Origin: Kutzneria kofuensis
Lineage (GTDB): Bacteria; Actinomycetota; Actinomycetes; Mycobacteriales; Pseudonocardiaceae
NCBI RefSeq assembly: GCF_014203355.1
Contig: NZ_JACHIR010000001.1
Location: 6,574,038 to 6,638,037 of the forward strand
Length of the DNA stretch: 64,000 bases
Direction of reading: 5' to 3'
Shown here one piece after another: positions 9,936 to 18,235 of this stretch. Each line of letters starts with the position of its first letter. Within the stretch, counting starts at the first letter, position 1. Below the pieces are notes generated by a model, which was not told the origin of the DNA, made no database searches, and saw only the letters and a program-made list of their open reading frames with translations. Made by a program: the position numbers and the translations under genes.

Positions 9936-11234
9936 GTGAATCGGGTCGACCCACGTCGCTGGCGTCTATGGTCCCTCCCAAGAGGACTTCTCGCGTACGT
10001 CGTCGCGGTGGAGTTGGCGACCGTACTCATGCTGGTCACGACCGCGACGCTGACCCCGATTACGCCCACGTCCCTGCTCTGGTTCGGCCTGCTGCTCGCC
10101 GCTTCCGCCATTCACCTGGAAGCCGCCCAGGGAATCGAACGTATTCGCGAAGTTGCCGCCGAGGGCAGCCCGTACACACATATGCAGAGCGTCTGGTATT
10201 TCGCCGGCGTGCTGTTGTTGCCGCTGCCGCTGCTGGCCGCTTTGATCGCGTTGTCGTTCACCCATGAGTGGTTCCGGGTGTTCCGCGGCCAGGCGATCGC
10301 GTACCGGAAGGTCTTCTCCGCGGCCACCGTCGTGCTCGCCGTCGGCGCCGGCCAGCTGGCCTTCGCCGCGTTCTTCCCGGCCGGCGGGCCGCCGTACGCC
10401 GCCGAGCTCGACGGGCCGCTCGGCGCCGTCGCGGTGATCGTCGCGGGGCTGGCGTACCGGCTGGTCAACTACGCGCTGGTGGTCGGCGCCATCGTCGCGT
10501 CCAACCCCGACCAGCCCGCCCGCAAGGCCCTCGGCCACGCCTCCGACCAGCTGATCATCGCCGCCAGCGTCGGGCTCGGCTACGCCGTCGGCGTGTTCAC
10601 CGTCGACCGGCCGTGGTCGATGCCGATCCTGCTGGTCACCGTGCTCGCCCTGCACATGGGCCTGCTGCTGCCGCAGTTCCGGATCGCCGCGCACACCGAC
10701 TCCAAGACCGGGCTGGTGGACGCCGCCTGGTGGTCCGACCGGGCCGCCGACCAGCTGGACCGGGCCCGCCGGCTGGCCCGGACCGTCGGCGTGCTGATGA
10801 TCGACCTGGACCACTTCAAGGAGGTCAACGACCGTTACGGGCACCTCGCCGGCGACCAGGTGCTGACCGCCGTCGCCGAGACGGTGCGCCATTCCGTGCG
10901 GTCACTGGACCTGGTCGGGCGGTGGGGCGGCGAGGAGTTCGCCGTGCTGGTGCCCGCGGTCGGCGTCGACGAGCTGCGTGCCGCCGCCGAGCGGGTGCGC
11001 TCGGCCGTGCAGGCGCTGTCCGTCGACATCCACGACCTGGAGGGGCGGGACGTCGCCGTCACCGGGCTCACTGTGTCCATCGGTGCCGGGGTGTTCCCCG
11101 GGTCGGCGGCGGAGCTGAGTGATCTGCTGCTGGCCGTGGACGGGGCGCTGTTCCAGGCGAAGCGGCAGGGGCGGAACCGGACCGTGATGGCGACCCGCGT
11201 GGTCGCCGCCGCCGCCCGCGAGCGGACGGCCTGA
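9936..11234 (+). CDS. Membrane diguanylate cyclase (GGDEF)
   Basis: A 432-residue protein. About seven hydrophobic segments occupy residues 15-250, followed by a GGDEF domain with MIDLDHFKEVNDRYGHLAGD (metal-binding Asp) and an active-site GGEEF. RSLD sits five residues before GGEEF and matches the inhibitory c-di-GMP site RxxD. It should make c-di-GMP from two GTP under control of the membrane region. The GTG at 9936 has GGGGG upstream; a -10-like TACAGT at 9900-9905 overlaps the palindrome ACAGTGACTGT (9901-9911). It is tail-to-tail with a paralogue, 2 nt apart, and both share the motif hMxSVWxFAGVLLLP in the membrane region. Confidence 0.92.
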   Translation: MNRVDPRRWRLWSLPRGLLAYVVAVELATVLMLVTTATLTPITPTSLLWFGLLLAASAIHLEAAQGIERIREVAAEGSPYTHMQSVWYFAGVLLLPLPLLAALIALSFTHEWFRVFRGQAIAYRKVFSAATVVLAVGAGQLAFAAFFPAGGPPYAAELDGPLGAVAVIVAGLAYRLVNYALVVGAIVASNPDQPARKALGHASDQLIIAASVGLGYAVGVFTVDRPWSMPILLVTVLALHMGLLLPQFRIAAHTDSKTGLVDAAWWSDRAADQLDRARRLARTVGVLMIDLDHFKEVNDRYGHLAGDQVLTAVAETVRHSVRSLDLVGRWGGEEFAVLVPAVGVDELRAAAERVRSAVQALSVDIHDLEGRDVAVTGLTVSIGAGVFPGSAAELSDLLLAVDGALFQAKRQGRNRTVMATRVVAAAARERTA

Positions 11235-11236
11235 CG

Positions 11237-12529
11237 TCAGAAGCTGACTACCTTGTTGCGGCCGCTGTTCTTGGCGCTGTACAAGGCCGTGTCCGCCGCG
11301 TGCAGCAGGCGATCGACCACCGTGCCGGCCGTCGGGTACATGGCCACGCCGATGGACACCGACAGGTCCTTGATCACGCGGCCGTCGTCGGCGAAGTCGA
11401 CCGGCACCACCAGCTCGCTCACCGCGTGCCGGATGCGCTCCGCGACCGCCACGACGTGCGACTCGGCCACACCGGGCAGCAGCACCACGAACTCCTCGCC
11501 GCCGAACCGGCCGACCGAGTCGTACGAGCGGACCTGAGCGGTGATCGTGTCGGCCACCGCCTTCAGCGCCAGGTCGCCGGCCAGGTGCCCGTACGTGTCG
11601 TTGACCTGCTTGAAGTGGTCCAGGTCGACCATCAGCACGCCGGTCGTCTCGTTGGTCCGGCCCGCGCGGGCCAGCTCGCTGGTGGCCAGGTTGTGCCAGC
11701 CCAGCGTGTTGAACAGGCCGGTCTTCTCGTCCTTGGTCGCCGCCACTTCCAGCTGCTTGACCAGCACGCCCCGGTGCAGCACCAGCAGCGGCGGCACCAC
11801 CATCACCACCAGCACCGGCTGCGTCGCCATCGCCAGCGCCGTCAGCGTGCCCAGGCACAGCGTGGCCAGCTCGACCAGGTTGTCCGCCCAGCCGCCGAAC
11901 AGCTCCCTGATCGAGCGGTACGTCAGGTTCAGCGCGCCCAGGATCAGCAGCGCGTTGGCCACGAAGTACGCCGCCACCGTGCCGGCGATCGCGGCCACGC
12001 CCAGCCAACCGTGCTGCAACACGTCGCCGATGCCGTGTACGCCGAACAGCTCCAGCACCAACCGCGCCACGTAGCAGGTCAGCACCACCACGGACCCGTT
12101 GATCACGCTCCGGAACGCCGGCACCCGCTGCAGCCGGTACCAGCTGCGCAGCGCCAGGTGGGCGTACAGGACCGCGACCAACGCCGCCACCAGTGCCGGC
12201 GGCAGCAGCAGGACGCCCGCGAACGTCCAGACCGAGGTCATGTTGATGTGCGGCGTGCCGTTCACCCGGCGGCGGACCCGCTCCACCTGCCGGCCCAGCT
12301 CCGCCTGCGTGATGCCCAGGACCGCCAGCGCCAGCATCACCAGGACGTCCTTCACGCCCGGGTGAACCCATTCCGCCGCCAGGACCGTAGTCCCGATCGC
12401 GACGGCCTCCGTGACCAGACAGAACGCGATCAGGCGGGGGCGCTGCCGCCACAGAGTCCAGCGACGGGGAGTGACCAGGAGGTCACGGACGTGCAGCGAG
12501 GCACCGGCTACCGGCCCCGTGTCGTCCAT
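11237..12529 (-). CDS. Membrane diguanylate cyclase (GGDEF), paralogue
   Basis: A 430-residue paralogue of the gene at 9936-11234. It has an N-terminal multi-helix membrane region containing NMTSVWTFAGVLLLPPAL, then a GGDEF domain with MVDLDHFKQVNDTYGHLAGD, RSYD (I-site) and GGEEF, so it looks catalytically competent and product-inhibited. The two cyclases face each other with a 2-nt gap, so a transcript reading past either stop would be antisense to the other. No EAL or HD-GYP phosphodiesterase and no PilZ effector is visible in the window. Confidence 0.92.
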   Translation of the reverse strand: MDDTGPVAGASLHVRDLLVTPRRWTLWRQRPRLIAFCLVTEAVAIGTTVLAAEWVHPGVKDVLVMLALAVLGITQAELGRQVERVRRRVNGTPHINMTSVWTFAGVLLLPPALVAALVAVLYAHLALRSWYRLQRVPAFRSVINGSVVVLTCYVARLVLELFGVHGIGDVLQHGWLGVAAIAGTVAAYFVANALLILGALNLTYRSIRELFGGWADNLVELATLCLGTLTALAMATQPVLVVMVVPPLLVLHRGVLVKQLEVAATKDEKTGLFNTLGWHNLATSELARAGRTNETTGVLMVDLDHFKQVNDTYGHLAGDLALKAVADTITAQVRSYDSVGRFGGEEFVVLLPGVAESHVVAVAERIRHAVSELVVPVDFADDGRVIKDLSVSIGVAMYPTAGTVVDRLLHAADTALYSAKNSGRNKVVSF

Positions 12530-12900
12530 AATCGTGCTCCGGCACTCCCTGCGGTGACTGTCCTGACCCGGTCAGCCAATCACACCGAGCGAGCCAGGTC
12601 AGCCACCGTGACCTGGATGGATCAGCGAGGGGAGGTGCGGCCGCCATGAGCAACCGCGACAGCTGAACCTCCCCGCGCGCGTCAAGCGCCGTTGTAGAGA
12701 CGGTGGCCGTCGACCAATTCGATCTCATCAGTGTTGTCGGCGGCCACCAGCAGTTCGTTAGCGAAGCCGGCGCCGCCGGAGTCGCTGCAACAGTGATTCG
12801 TCGATGACAACCGGCAGCGGTCCATCGGTCGCCCGGAGCGTGCCCTTGATCGCGGGTCTAGGCTACGGCGTGAGTCGGCCCGGAATGAGGTGAACTCCCG
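12530..12900. other. Intergenic region upstream of xerD
   Basis: This 371-nt gap separates the divergent GGDEF gene and xerD. A 47-codon minus-strand ORF (12825 to 12682, ending ELVDGHRLYNGA) is visible but has no convincing ribosome site or family match, so I do not call it. A TAGGCT near 12859 could be a -10 box for xerD. It may hold a decayed gene remnant; I see nothing else. Confidence 0.4.
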
Positions 12901-13848
12901 CTGAGCGCGCCGCAAGTCACCGACATCCCCACGGCCCTCCGCGAGGCCACCGCGAGCTACCTGGACCATTTGGCGGTAGAGCGCGGCACGGCCCGCAACA
13001 CACTCGACTCCTATGCCCGCGACCTGCGTCGGTACAGCGAACACCTGGCCCAAGCGGGCGTGACGTCGCTGGCCGACGTCACGGAGCCGCACGTCACCGA
13101 GTTCCTGGCCGCACTGCGTGAAGGGGACTCGGACCATCCGCCGCTGGCGGCGTCGTCGGCGGCGCGGGCCGTGGTGGCGGTGCGCGGCCTGCACAAGTTC
13201 GCGTTCCGCGAGGGCATTGCCCAGCAGGATCCGGCCCGGGAGGTGCACCCGCCGGTGCCGCCGCGCCGGCTGCCGAAGGCGTTGCCGGTGCAGGAGGTGC
13301 TGCGCCTGCTGGACACGGCGACGGGCCAGGACGCGCGGTCGCTGCGTGACCGCGCGCTGTTGGAGTTGCTGTACTCCACGGGCGCGCGCATCTCCGAGGC
13401 GGTCGGCCTCGACCTGGACGACATCGACCGCGGCGAGCGCACGGTCCTGTTGGACGGCAAGGGCGGCAAGCAGCGCCTGGTACCGATCGGGCGACCCGCG
13501 CTGGCCGCCGTCGACGCGTACCTCATCCGCGCCCGGCCCGATCTGGCCCGACACGGACGTGGTACCCCGGCGGTGTTCCTGAACTCCCGCGGTGGCCGCC
13601 TGTCGCGGCAGAGCGCGTGGCAGGCGCTGAAGACGGCGGCCGATCGGGCCAGCATCGGCGTCGAGGTCTCGCCGCACACGCTGCGCCACTCCTTCGCCAC
13701 CCACCTGCTGGAGGGCGGCGCGGACGTGCGGGTGGTGCAGGAGCTGCTCGGCCACGCATCGGTGACCACGACCCAGGTGTACACCCTGGTCACGGTGACC
13801 ACGCTGCGTGAGGTCTATGCCACCGCCCATCCCCGGGCTCTGGCGTGA
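12901..13848 (+). CDS. xerD: Tyrosine recombinase XerD, apparent CTG start
   Basis: A site-specific recombinase (about 315 residues) that resolves chromosome dimers at dif with FtsK. All catalytic residues are present: Arg163 (TGARISE), Lys187 (GKGGK), His259 and Arg262 ([11 protein letters not shown]), His285 (GHAS) and Tyr294 (TTTQVYT). The frame is closed by a TGA at 12886, and no ATG or GTG lies between it and the core. The N-terminal helix [16 protein letters not shown] requires a start before 12940. CTG at 12901, 7 nt after GAGGTGA, is the only good candidate; TTG 12970 would delete the first helix. Position matches Rv1701 relative to parA-scpAB. Confidence 0.9.
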   Translation: MSAPQVTDIPTALREATASYLDHLAVERGTARNTLDSYARDLRRYSEHLAQAGVTSLADVTEPHVTEFLAALREGDSDHPPLAASSAARAVVAVRGLHKFAFREGIAQQDPAREVHPPVPPRRLPKALPVQEVLRLLDTATGQDARSLRDRALLELLYSTGARISEAVGLDLDDIDRGERTVLLDGKGGKQRLVPIGRPALAAVDAYLIRARPDLARHGRGTPAVFLNSRGGRLSRQSAWQALKTAADRASIGVEVSPHTLRHSFATHLLEGGADVRVVQELLGHASVTTTQVYTLVTVTTLREVYATAHPRALA

Positions 13849-13978
13849 TTTAGGCCGTTTGCAGCAATCGGCGCAGCTCAAACGCGTGCGACACGCTACG
13901 GCGAGGCGCGTTGCCGCACTCCCCGCAGCGCCTTACGCTGCGGCTCAAGGAGAGTCAGGTTACGAGGAGACTGGAGCC

Positions 13979-14923
13979 ATGTCGACACCGCAGCCTTCCG
14001 AGGAGCGGCTCGTTCGTGGACCCTCCGTCGAGCTCAGCCTGGCGCCGCACGCGCGCCCGGAGCAGGACGACGGCCCGGACGTCGCCGCCGACGGCGAGAT
14101 CGGCCCCACCGGCCGGCCGCAGCGGCACGTCCCCGAGCCGGCGCTGATCGCCAGCCACGGCCCGGCCACGATCCTGGCCGTCTGCAACCAGAAGGGCGGC
14201 GTCGGCAAGACCACCTCCACCATCAACCTGGGCGCGGCGCTGACCGAGTACGGCCGCCGCGTGCTGCTGGTGGACTTCGACCCGCAGGGTGCGCTCTCGG
14301 TGGGGCTGGGCATCCAGCCGCACCAGCTGGACCGCACCATCTACAACGTGCTGATGGAGCGCGCGGTCGGCATCGAGGACGTCGTGATGCGCACCTGCGT
14401 CCCCGACATGGACCTGCTTCCCAGCAACATCGACCTGTCCGCTGCCGAGGTGCAGCTGGTGTCGGAGGTCGGCCGTGAGCACACCCTCGTGCGCACGCTG
14501 CGACCCGTGATGGACCACTACGACTACGTGCTCGTGGACTGCCAGCCCTCGCTGGGGCTGCTCACCGTCAACGCGCTGGCCGCGGCCGACGGCGTTTTAA
14601 TCCCACTGGAGTGCGAGTTCTTCAGCCTGCGCGGCGTCGCGCTGCTGATCGACACCATCGAGAAGGTCAAGGAACGGTTGAACCCCAAGCTTGAGATCAC
14701 GGGCATCCTCGCCACCATGTACGACCCGCGCACGCTGCACTCGCGGGAGGTCATGGCGCGCGTCGTCGAGGCGTTCGGCGAGACCGTGTTCGACACCGTG
14801 ATCAACCGGACGGTGCGCTTCCCGGAGACCACGGTCGCCGGCGAGCCGATCACCACGTGGGCGCCGCGCTCCTCCGGCGCCAAGGCCTACCGCGCGTTGG
14901 CCCGCGAGGTGATCGCCAGGTGA
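13979..14923 (+). CDS. parA: ParA/Soj-family chromosome partition ATPase
   Basis: A 314-residue ParA-type ATPase. An approximately 60-residue Pro/Gly-rich N-terminal extension precedes the deviant Walker A motif KGGVGKTT in ILAVCNQKGGVGKTTST, then LLVDFDPQGAL and VLVDCQPSLGLLTVNAL. This is the scpAB-linked ParA (Rv1708 type), distinct from the origin-proximal parAB pair. The start has AGGAGA 8 nt upstream. It is the first gene of a tightly overlapping set: parA-RHH by 4 nt, RHH-scpA by 8 nt, scpA-scpB by 4 nt, scpB-rluB by 11 nt. A role with the condensin-like ScpAB complex or cell division is likely, but the exact function is not established. Confidence 0.93.
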   Translation: MSTPQPSEERLVRGPSVELSLAPHARPEQDDGPDVAADGEIGPTGRPQRHVPEPALIASHGPATILAVCNQKGGVGKTTSTINLGAALTEYGRRVLLVDFDPQGALSVGLGIQPHQLDRTIYNVLMERAVGIEDVVMRTCVPDMDLLPSNIDLSAAEVQLVSEVGREHTLVRTLRPVMDHYDYVLVDCQPSLGLLTVNALAAADGVLIPLECEFFSLRGVALLIDTIEKVKERLNPKLEITGILATMYDPRTLHSREVMARVVEAFGETVFDTVINRTVRFPETTVAGEPITTWAPRSSGAKAYRALAREVIAR

Positions 14924-15252
14924 CTCGCCGCGTCCAGCTTCCGGGTGCGGCCGAGTTGTTCCGGTCCACCAGTGTGCCCAGGACAGTTCCCCCCGGCGAG
15001 GCCCCGGTTCCGGAGGGACCCGTATCCTCGGCGGGAACCGGTCGCCGCAAGCACGAGGCGAAGATCACGGTCTACCTGTCCGACGAGGAGCTGCTGGCGT
15101 TGGAACACGCTCGGCTGGCGCTGCGCGCCGCGCACGGCATCGCCGTGGACCGCGGTCGGGTGGTGCGTGCCGCCATCGCCGCCGTGCTGGCCGACTTCAC
15201 CCGGCACGGCGCCGACTCGCAGCTGGTCAAGGGCATCGTCGGGGATGACTGA
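14920..15252 (+). CDS. Ribbon-helix-helix-like small protein between parA and scpA
   Basis: A 110-residue protein starting at a GTG overlapping the parA stop. The C-terminal half, KITVYLSDEELLALEHARLA then RAAIAAVLADF, has the beta-strand plus two-helix pattern of ribbon-helix-helix DNA-binding proteins (CopG/ParG/Omega-like). The N-terminal 45 residues are Pro/Gly-rich and probably disordered. ParA ATPases of plasmids often pair with an RHH centromere-binding protein, so this may be the DNA-binding partner of the adjacent ParA. That is an inference from order and fold. Confidence 0.8.
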   Translation: MTRRVQLPGAAELFRSTSVPRTVPPGEAPVPEGPVSSAGTGRRKHEAKITVYLSDEELLALEHARLALRAAHGIAVDRGRVVRAAIAAVLADFTRHGADSQLVKGIVGDD

Positions 15253-16087
15253 TGTGGATCCCGGGATCCCGGCCGATCAGGCCCCGAGCGGCAAGTTCAC
15301 CGTACGGCTGAACAACTTCGAGGGACCGTTCGACCTGCTGCTGCAGCTGATCTCGCAGCACCAGATGGACGTCACCGAGGTGGCGCTGAGCCGGGTCACC
15401 GACGACTTCATCGCGCACCTGAAGACCCTCGGCGAGCAGTGGGACCTGGACGAGACCACCGAGTTCCTGGTGATCGCCGCGACCCTGCTCGACCTCAAGG
15501 CGGCCCGGCTGCTGCCCGCCGGCGACGTCGAGGACGAGGAGGACCTGGCGCTGCTGGAGGCCCGCGACCTGCTGTTCGCGCGGCTGCTGCAGTACCGGGC
15601 CTACAAGCAGGTCGCGGCCCTGTTCGGCGAGCTGGAGGCGGGGGCGCTGCGGCGGTACCCGCGGTCGGTGTCGCTGGAGGAGCGCTACACGGACCTGCTG
15701 CCCGAGGTCATGATCGGCATGAGCCCCCAGCGGTTCGCCGAACTCGCCGCCACCGTGTTCCGGCCCAAGCCGCCGCCCACGGTGTCGTTGACCCACCTGC
15801 ACATGGGCGCGGTCTCCGTTCGTGAGCACGCCGCGATCATCCGGGTGCGGCTGGCCGAGGCCGGCGTCGCCACCTTCGGGGAGCTGGTCGCCGACTGCGG
15901 CAGCACCGTCGAGGTCGTGGCCCGGTTCCTGGCGCTGCTGGAGTTGTACCGCGAGGCCGCCGTGCTGTTCGAACAGGACGAGGCGCTCGGGGAGCTGACG
16001 CTGCGATGGTCCGGCGGCAGCGTCGAGGAGGCACAGGCGGCGGCCGAGGTGGATCGGGCGTTCGCCGACGAGGAGGAGTACGGGTGA
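15245..16087 (+). CDS. scpA: Segregation and condensation protein A
   Basis: A 280-residue kleisin subunit of the SMC-ScpAB condensin. The family opening FTVRLNNFEGPFDLLLQLI is followed by EVALSRVTDDFIAHL and a C-terminal winged-helix part (VATFGELVADCGSTVEVVARFLALLEL). The ATG at 15245 overlaps the upstream gene by 8 nt, and the stop overlaps scpB by 4 nt. It bridges the SMC heads and binds ScpB. It is encoded with ParA and the RHH protein. Confidence 0.96.
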   Translation: MTDVDPGIPADQAPSGKFTVRLNNFEGPFDLLLQLISQHQMDVTEVALSRVTDDFIAHLKTLGEQWDLDETTEFLVIAATLLDLKAARLLPAGDVEDEEDLALLEARDLLFARLLQYRAYKQVAALFGELEAGALRRYPRSVSLEERYTDLLPEVMIGMSPQRFAELAATVFRPKPPPTVSLTHLHMGAVSVREHAAIIRVRLAEAGVATFGELVADCGSTVEVVARFLALLELYREAAVLFEQDEALGELTLRWSGGSVEEAQAAAEVDRAFADEEEYG

Positions 16088-16953
16088 CCGAACCCGAGAA
16101 CGAGCGCGGCGAGGAGCAGTTCGAGGGCGCGGCGGGTGGTGGAGCCGCCAAGCCCGCCCCGGCGGAACCCGAGGAGCCGGAACCCGCCGAGGACCCCGCG
16201 CCCGAGGAGGCGCCGGCGGAACCGGAGCGGGAGGCGGAGCCCGAGCAGGAGTCGGAGGAACCCGCCCCGGAACCGGAATCCGATGCTTCGGAGGTGGCCA
16301 CGGTCGACGTCGCCGAGGCGATGGGGGCCATCCTCGACGAGGCGGCGGCGTACCAGGCGACGGCGTCCGAGGACGACGAGGAGGCCCCCGCCTCGACCCT
16401 GCCCGACCTCACCGACGACGCCACCCTGCATGCCGCCCTCGAATCGCTGCTTCTGGTCGTCGACTCGCCGGCCGAGGAGGAACTGCTGGCCACCGCGCTG
16501 GAGCAGCCGGTGAAGCGGATCCGGGAGGCGCTGCAGGCGTTGTCCGCGCGCTACACCGAGTCCGGCAGCGGCATCGACCTGCGCCGCGTCGGCGACGGCT
16601 GGCGGTTGCACACCCGGGACACCTACGCCCCGTACGTCGAGAAGCTGCTGCTCGACGGCCAGCGGGCCAAGCTCACCCGGGCCGCGCTGGAGACGCTGGC
16701 GGTGATCGCCTACCGGCAGCCCGTCACCCGGTCGAGGGTCGCCGCGGTGCGCGGCGTGAACGTCGACGGTGTGATCCGGACCCTGGTGACGCGGGGCCTG
16801 ATCGAGGAGACGGGCAACGACCCGGACACGGGTGGCATTCTGTACCGGACCACCGAACTATTTCTGGAGCGGTTGGGGCTGTCCTCGTTGCAGGACCTGC
16901 CGCCGATCGCTCCGCTGCTGCCCGAAGTGGATGCGATCGACGATGTCGGCTAA
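16084..16953 (+). CDS. scpB: Segregation and condensation protein B with a long acidic N-terminus
   Basis: A 289-residue winged-helix partner of ScpA. The first roughly 105 residues are extremely Glu/Pro/Ala-rich (EPEEPEPAEDPAPEEAPAEP and more) and likely disordered. The ScpB core then starts at LHAALESLLLVVDSPAEEEL and includes KLTRAALETLAVIAYRQPVT and VDGVIRTLVTRGLIEETG. Typical ScpB proteins are near 180-230 residues, so the extension is an addition, common in actinobacteria but long here. GTG start in a GTGA overlap with scpA. Confidence 0.95.
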   Translation: MTEPENERGEEQFEGAAGGGAAKPAPAEPEEPEPAEDPAPEEAPAEPEREAEPEQESEEPAPEPESDASEVATVDVAEAMGAILDEAAAYQATASEDDEEAPASTLPDLTDDATLHAALESLLLVVDSPAEEELLATALEQPVKRIREALQALSARYTESGSGIDLRRVGDGWRLHTRDTYAPYVEKLLLDGQRAKLTRAALETLAVIAYRQPVTRSRVAAVRGVNVDGVIRTLVTRGLIEETGNDPDTGGILYRTTELFLERLGLSSLQDLPPIAPLLPEVDAIDDVG

Positions 16954-17698
16954 GAACTCTGATGACGGTGTGCGCCTGCAGAAGGTGCTCTCCCAGGCGG
17001 GCGTGGCCTCGCGCCGGGCGGCCGAGGAGCTGATCGCGGAGGGCCGGGTCAGCGTCGACGGCAAGGTCGTGCGCGAGATGGGGCGGCGGGTCGACCCCGA
17101 CACGGCCGTCATCCACGTCGACGGCAGCCGGGTGATCGTCCGTGAGGACACCCTGCACCTGGCGCTGAACAAGCCCAAGGGCGTGCACTCCACCATGTCC
17201 GACGAGATGGGTCGCCCCTGCGTCGGCGACTACGTGCGGGAGCGCGCCGAGTCCGGCGGCGCCCGGCTGTTCCACGTCGGGCGGCTCGACGTCGACACCG
17301 AGGGCCTGCTGCTGCTGACCAACGACGGCGAGCTCGCCCACCGTCTCATGCACCCTTCGTACCGGGTGCTGAAGACCTACCTGGCCGAGGTCCCCGGCCC
17401 CGTCGCCAAGGACGTCGGCAAGCGTCTCAAGGCCGGCATCGTGCTCGAGGACGGCCCGATCAAGGTCGACGCGTTCCGGCTGGTCGACTCCATGCCCGGC
17501 AAGGCTCTGGTCGAGGTCGTCCTGCACGAGGGCCGCAAGCACATCGTGCGGCGGCTGCTCGCCGAGGTCGGCTACCCCGTCCAGCGCCTCGTGCGGACCG
17601 AGATCGCCGGCGTGCAGCTCGGCAACCAGCGTCCCGGCTCGCTGCGCCGCCTCACCCGCGCCGAGGTCGGCCAGCTCTACTCCGCCGTGGGTATGTAA
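16943..17698 (+). CDS. rluB: Pseudouridine synthase, RluB/RsuA family
   Basis: A 251-residue enzyme with an N-terminal S4 RNA-binding domain (RLQKVLSQAGVASRRAAEEL) and a catalytic domain with NKPKGVHST and the catalytic-Asp motif HVGRLDVDTEGLLLLTNDG. HEGRKHIVRRL is the usual conserved C-terminal motif. It isomerises a uridine in 23S rRNA (RluB) or 16S rRNA (RsuA); synteny with Rv1711 favours the RluB type. It overlaps scpB by 11 nt and is followed by a strong terminator at 17750-17784. In mycobacteria cmk follows directly; here 13.6 kb of accessory genes intervene. Confidence 0.93.
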   Translation: MSAKNSDDGVRLQKVLSQAGVASRRAAEELIAEGRVSVDGKVVREMGRRVDPDTAVIHVDGSRVIVREDTLHLALNKPKGVHSTMSDEMGRPCVGDYVRERAESGGARLFHVGRLDVDTEGLLLLTNDGELAHRLMHPSYRVLKTYLAEVPGPVAKDVGKRLKAGIVLEDGPIKVDAFRLVDSMPGKALVEVVLHEGRKHIVRRLLAEVGYPVQRLVRTEIAGVQLGNQRPGSLRRLTRAEVGQLYSAVGM

Positions 17699-17749
17699 GC
17701 ACTGCAGCTTCAGTGCCGACTGAAGCCAGCTGCGGTTTTCGGATTAACG

Positions 17750-17784
17750 AGCAGGGCCTCTCCCGAGCGGGAGGGGCCCTGCTC
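17750..17784 (+). terminator. Stem-loop terminator after rluB
   Basis: AGCAGGGCCTCTCCC and GGGAGGGGCCCTGCT form a 15-bp stem with one A/G difference and a short loop, 50 nt after the rluB stop. It probably ends the parA-scpAB-rluB transcript. Confidence 0.8.
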
Positions 17785-18106
17785 CGCTGTCTGGGGGCAG
17801 GCGCCTTCCCGTCTACGGCCCGGATGCGTTGTCCACTGCGACCGGGAGCGGTTGGGACGTTGAGGCTGTCCCCTGCGCGTCCATCGGGCCAGGAAGCGTC
17901 CGGCGGCGCTGCCCGTCGGTCGCCGGGGAGAAGTTACCGTCCGTGAACCTTCCTTGCATCTCGAAAGGCTGCGCCGACGCTGCCTTCTCCCGCCTCAGAC
18001 GCCCTCGTGGCCTAGGTCCTCCTCCCTGTCGACGCTCCCGCTCCGGGGGGCTTTTCCTTCCGGCAAGAGCCCCTGTTTCCATGGCCGACATGGTAGAATC
18101 GAACAC
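17785..18106. other. Long intergenic region before the MarR operon
   Basis: About 320 nt without a convincing gene. It is pyrimidine-rich in its second half and ends in a TAGAAT -10-like box (18094-18099) seven nt before the GTG of a 16-codon ORF. I cannot match it to a known riboswitch or structured RNA. Confidence 0.4.
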
Positions 18107-18157
18107 GTGAGCGAACCTTCGAACCCGGCTCCCAAGCCGTGGCCGGTGCCGCGGTAA
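18107..18157 (+). CDS. Putative leaderless 16-residue leader peptide
   Basis: TAGAAT (18094-18099) lies seven nt before GTG 18107, the spacing seen for leaderless actinobacterial transcripts. The ORF encodes VSEPSNPAPKPWPVPR and then TAA. Six of 16 residues are Pro, and a Trp is present. It sits 79 nt upstream of the MarR start and just before a large inverted repeat, so it could be a regulatory leader peptide of the MarR-MFS operon. It could also be the decayed start of a lost gene. Confidence 0.35.
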   Translation: MSEPSNPAPKPWPVPR

Positions 18158-18167
18158 CTTCCTTCCC

Positions 18168-18224
18168 CTAGCTGATGGCTTTCGCCGTGCCGGGGAGCGG
18201 TATGCCGTGAAAGTCATCAGCTAG
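18168..18224. promoter_or_regulatory. Inverted repeat at the MarR promoter, candidate operator or attenuator
   Basis: CTAGCTGATGGCTTTC (18168-18183) and GAAAGTCATCAGCTAG (18209-18224) are inverted copies, 15 of 16 matching, 25 nt apart. The right arm ends 11 nt before the MarR GTG and overlaps likely -10 sequences (TAGGCT or TAGTAT). MarR proteins usually bind such palindromes to repress themselves. Confidence 0.65.
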
Positions 18225-18235
18225 GCTTAGTATCC

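Noticed and set aside
12682-12825. 47-codon minus-strand ORF before xerD
   Set aside because: No ribosome site, no family match, and not supported by context.
17785-18106. A riboswitch or structured RNA
   Set aside because: No match to conserved cores I know could be made by eye; only simple stems are visible.
18100-18113. LexA/SOS box CGAACACGTGAGCG
   Set aside because: Two mismatches in the right half-site, and no DNA-repair gene follows.
18095-18150. tRNA-like T-loop words (TTCGAACCC) on both strands
   Set aside because: The flanking bases do not pair as a T-stem, and no anticodon or acceptor stem can be built.
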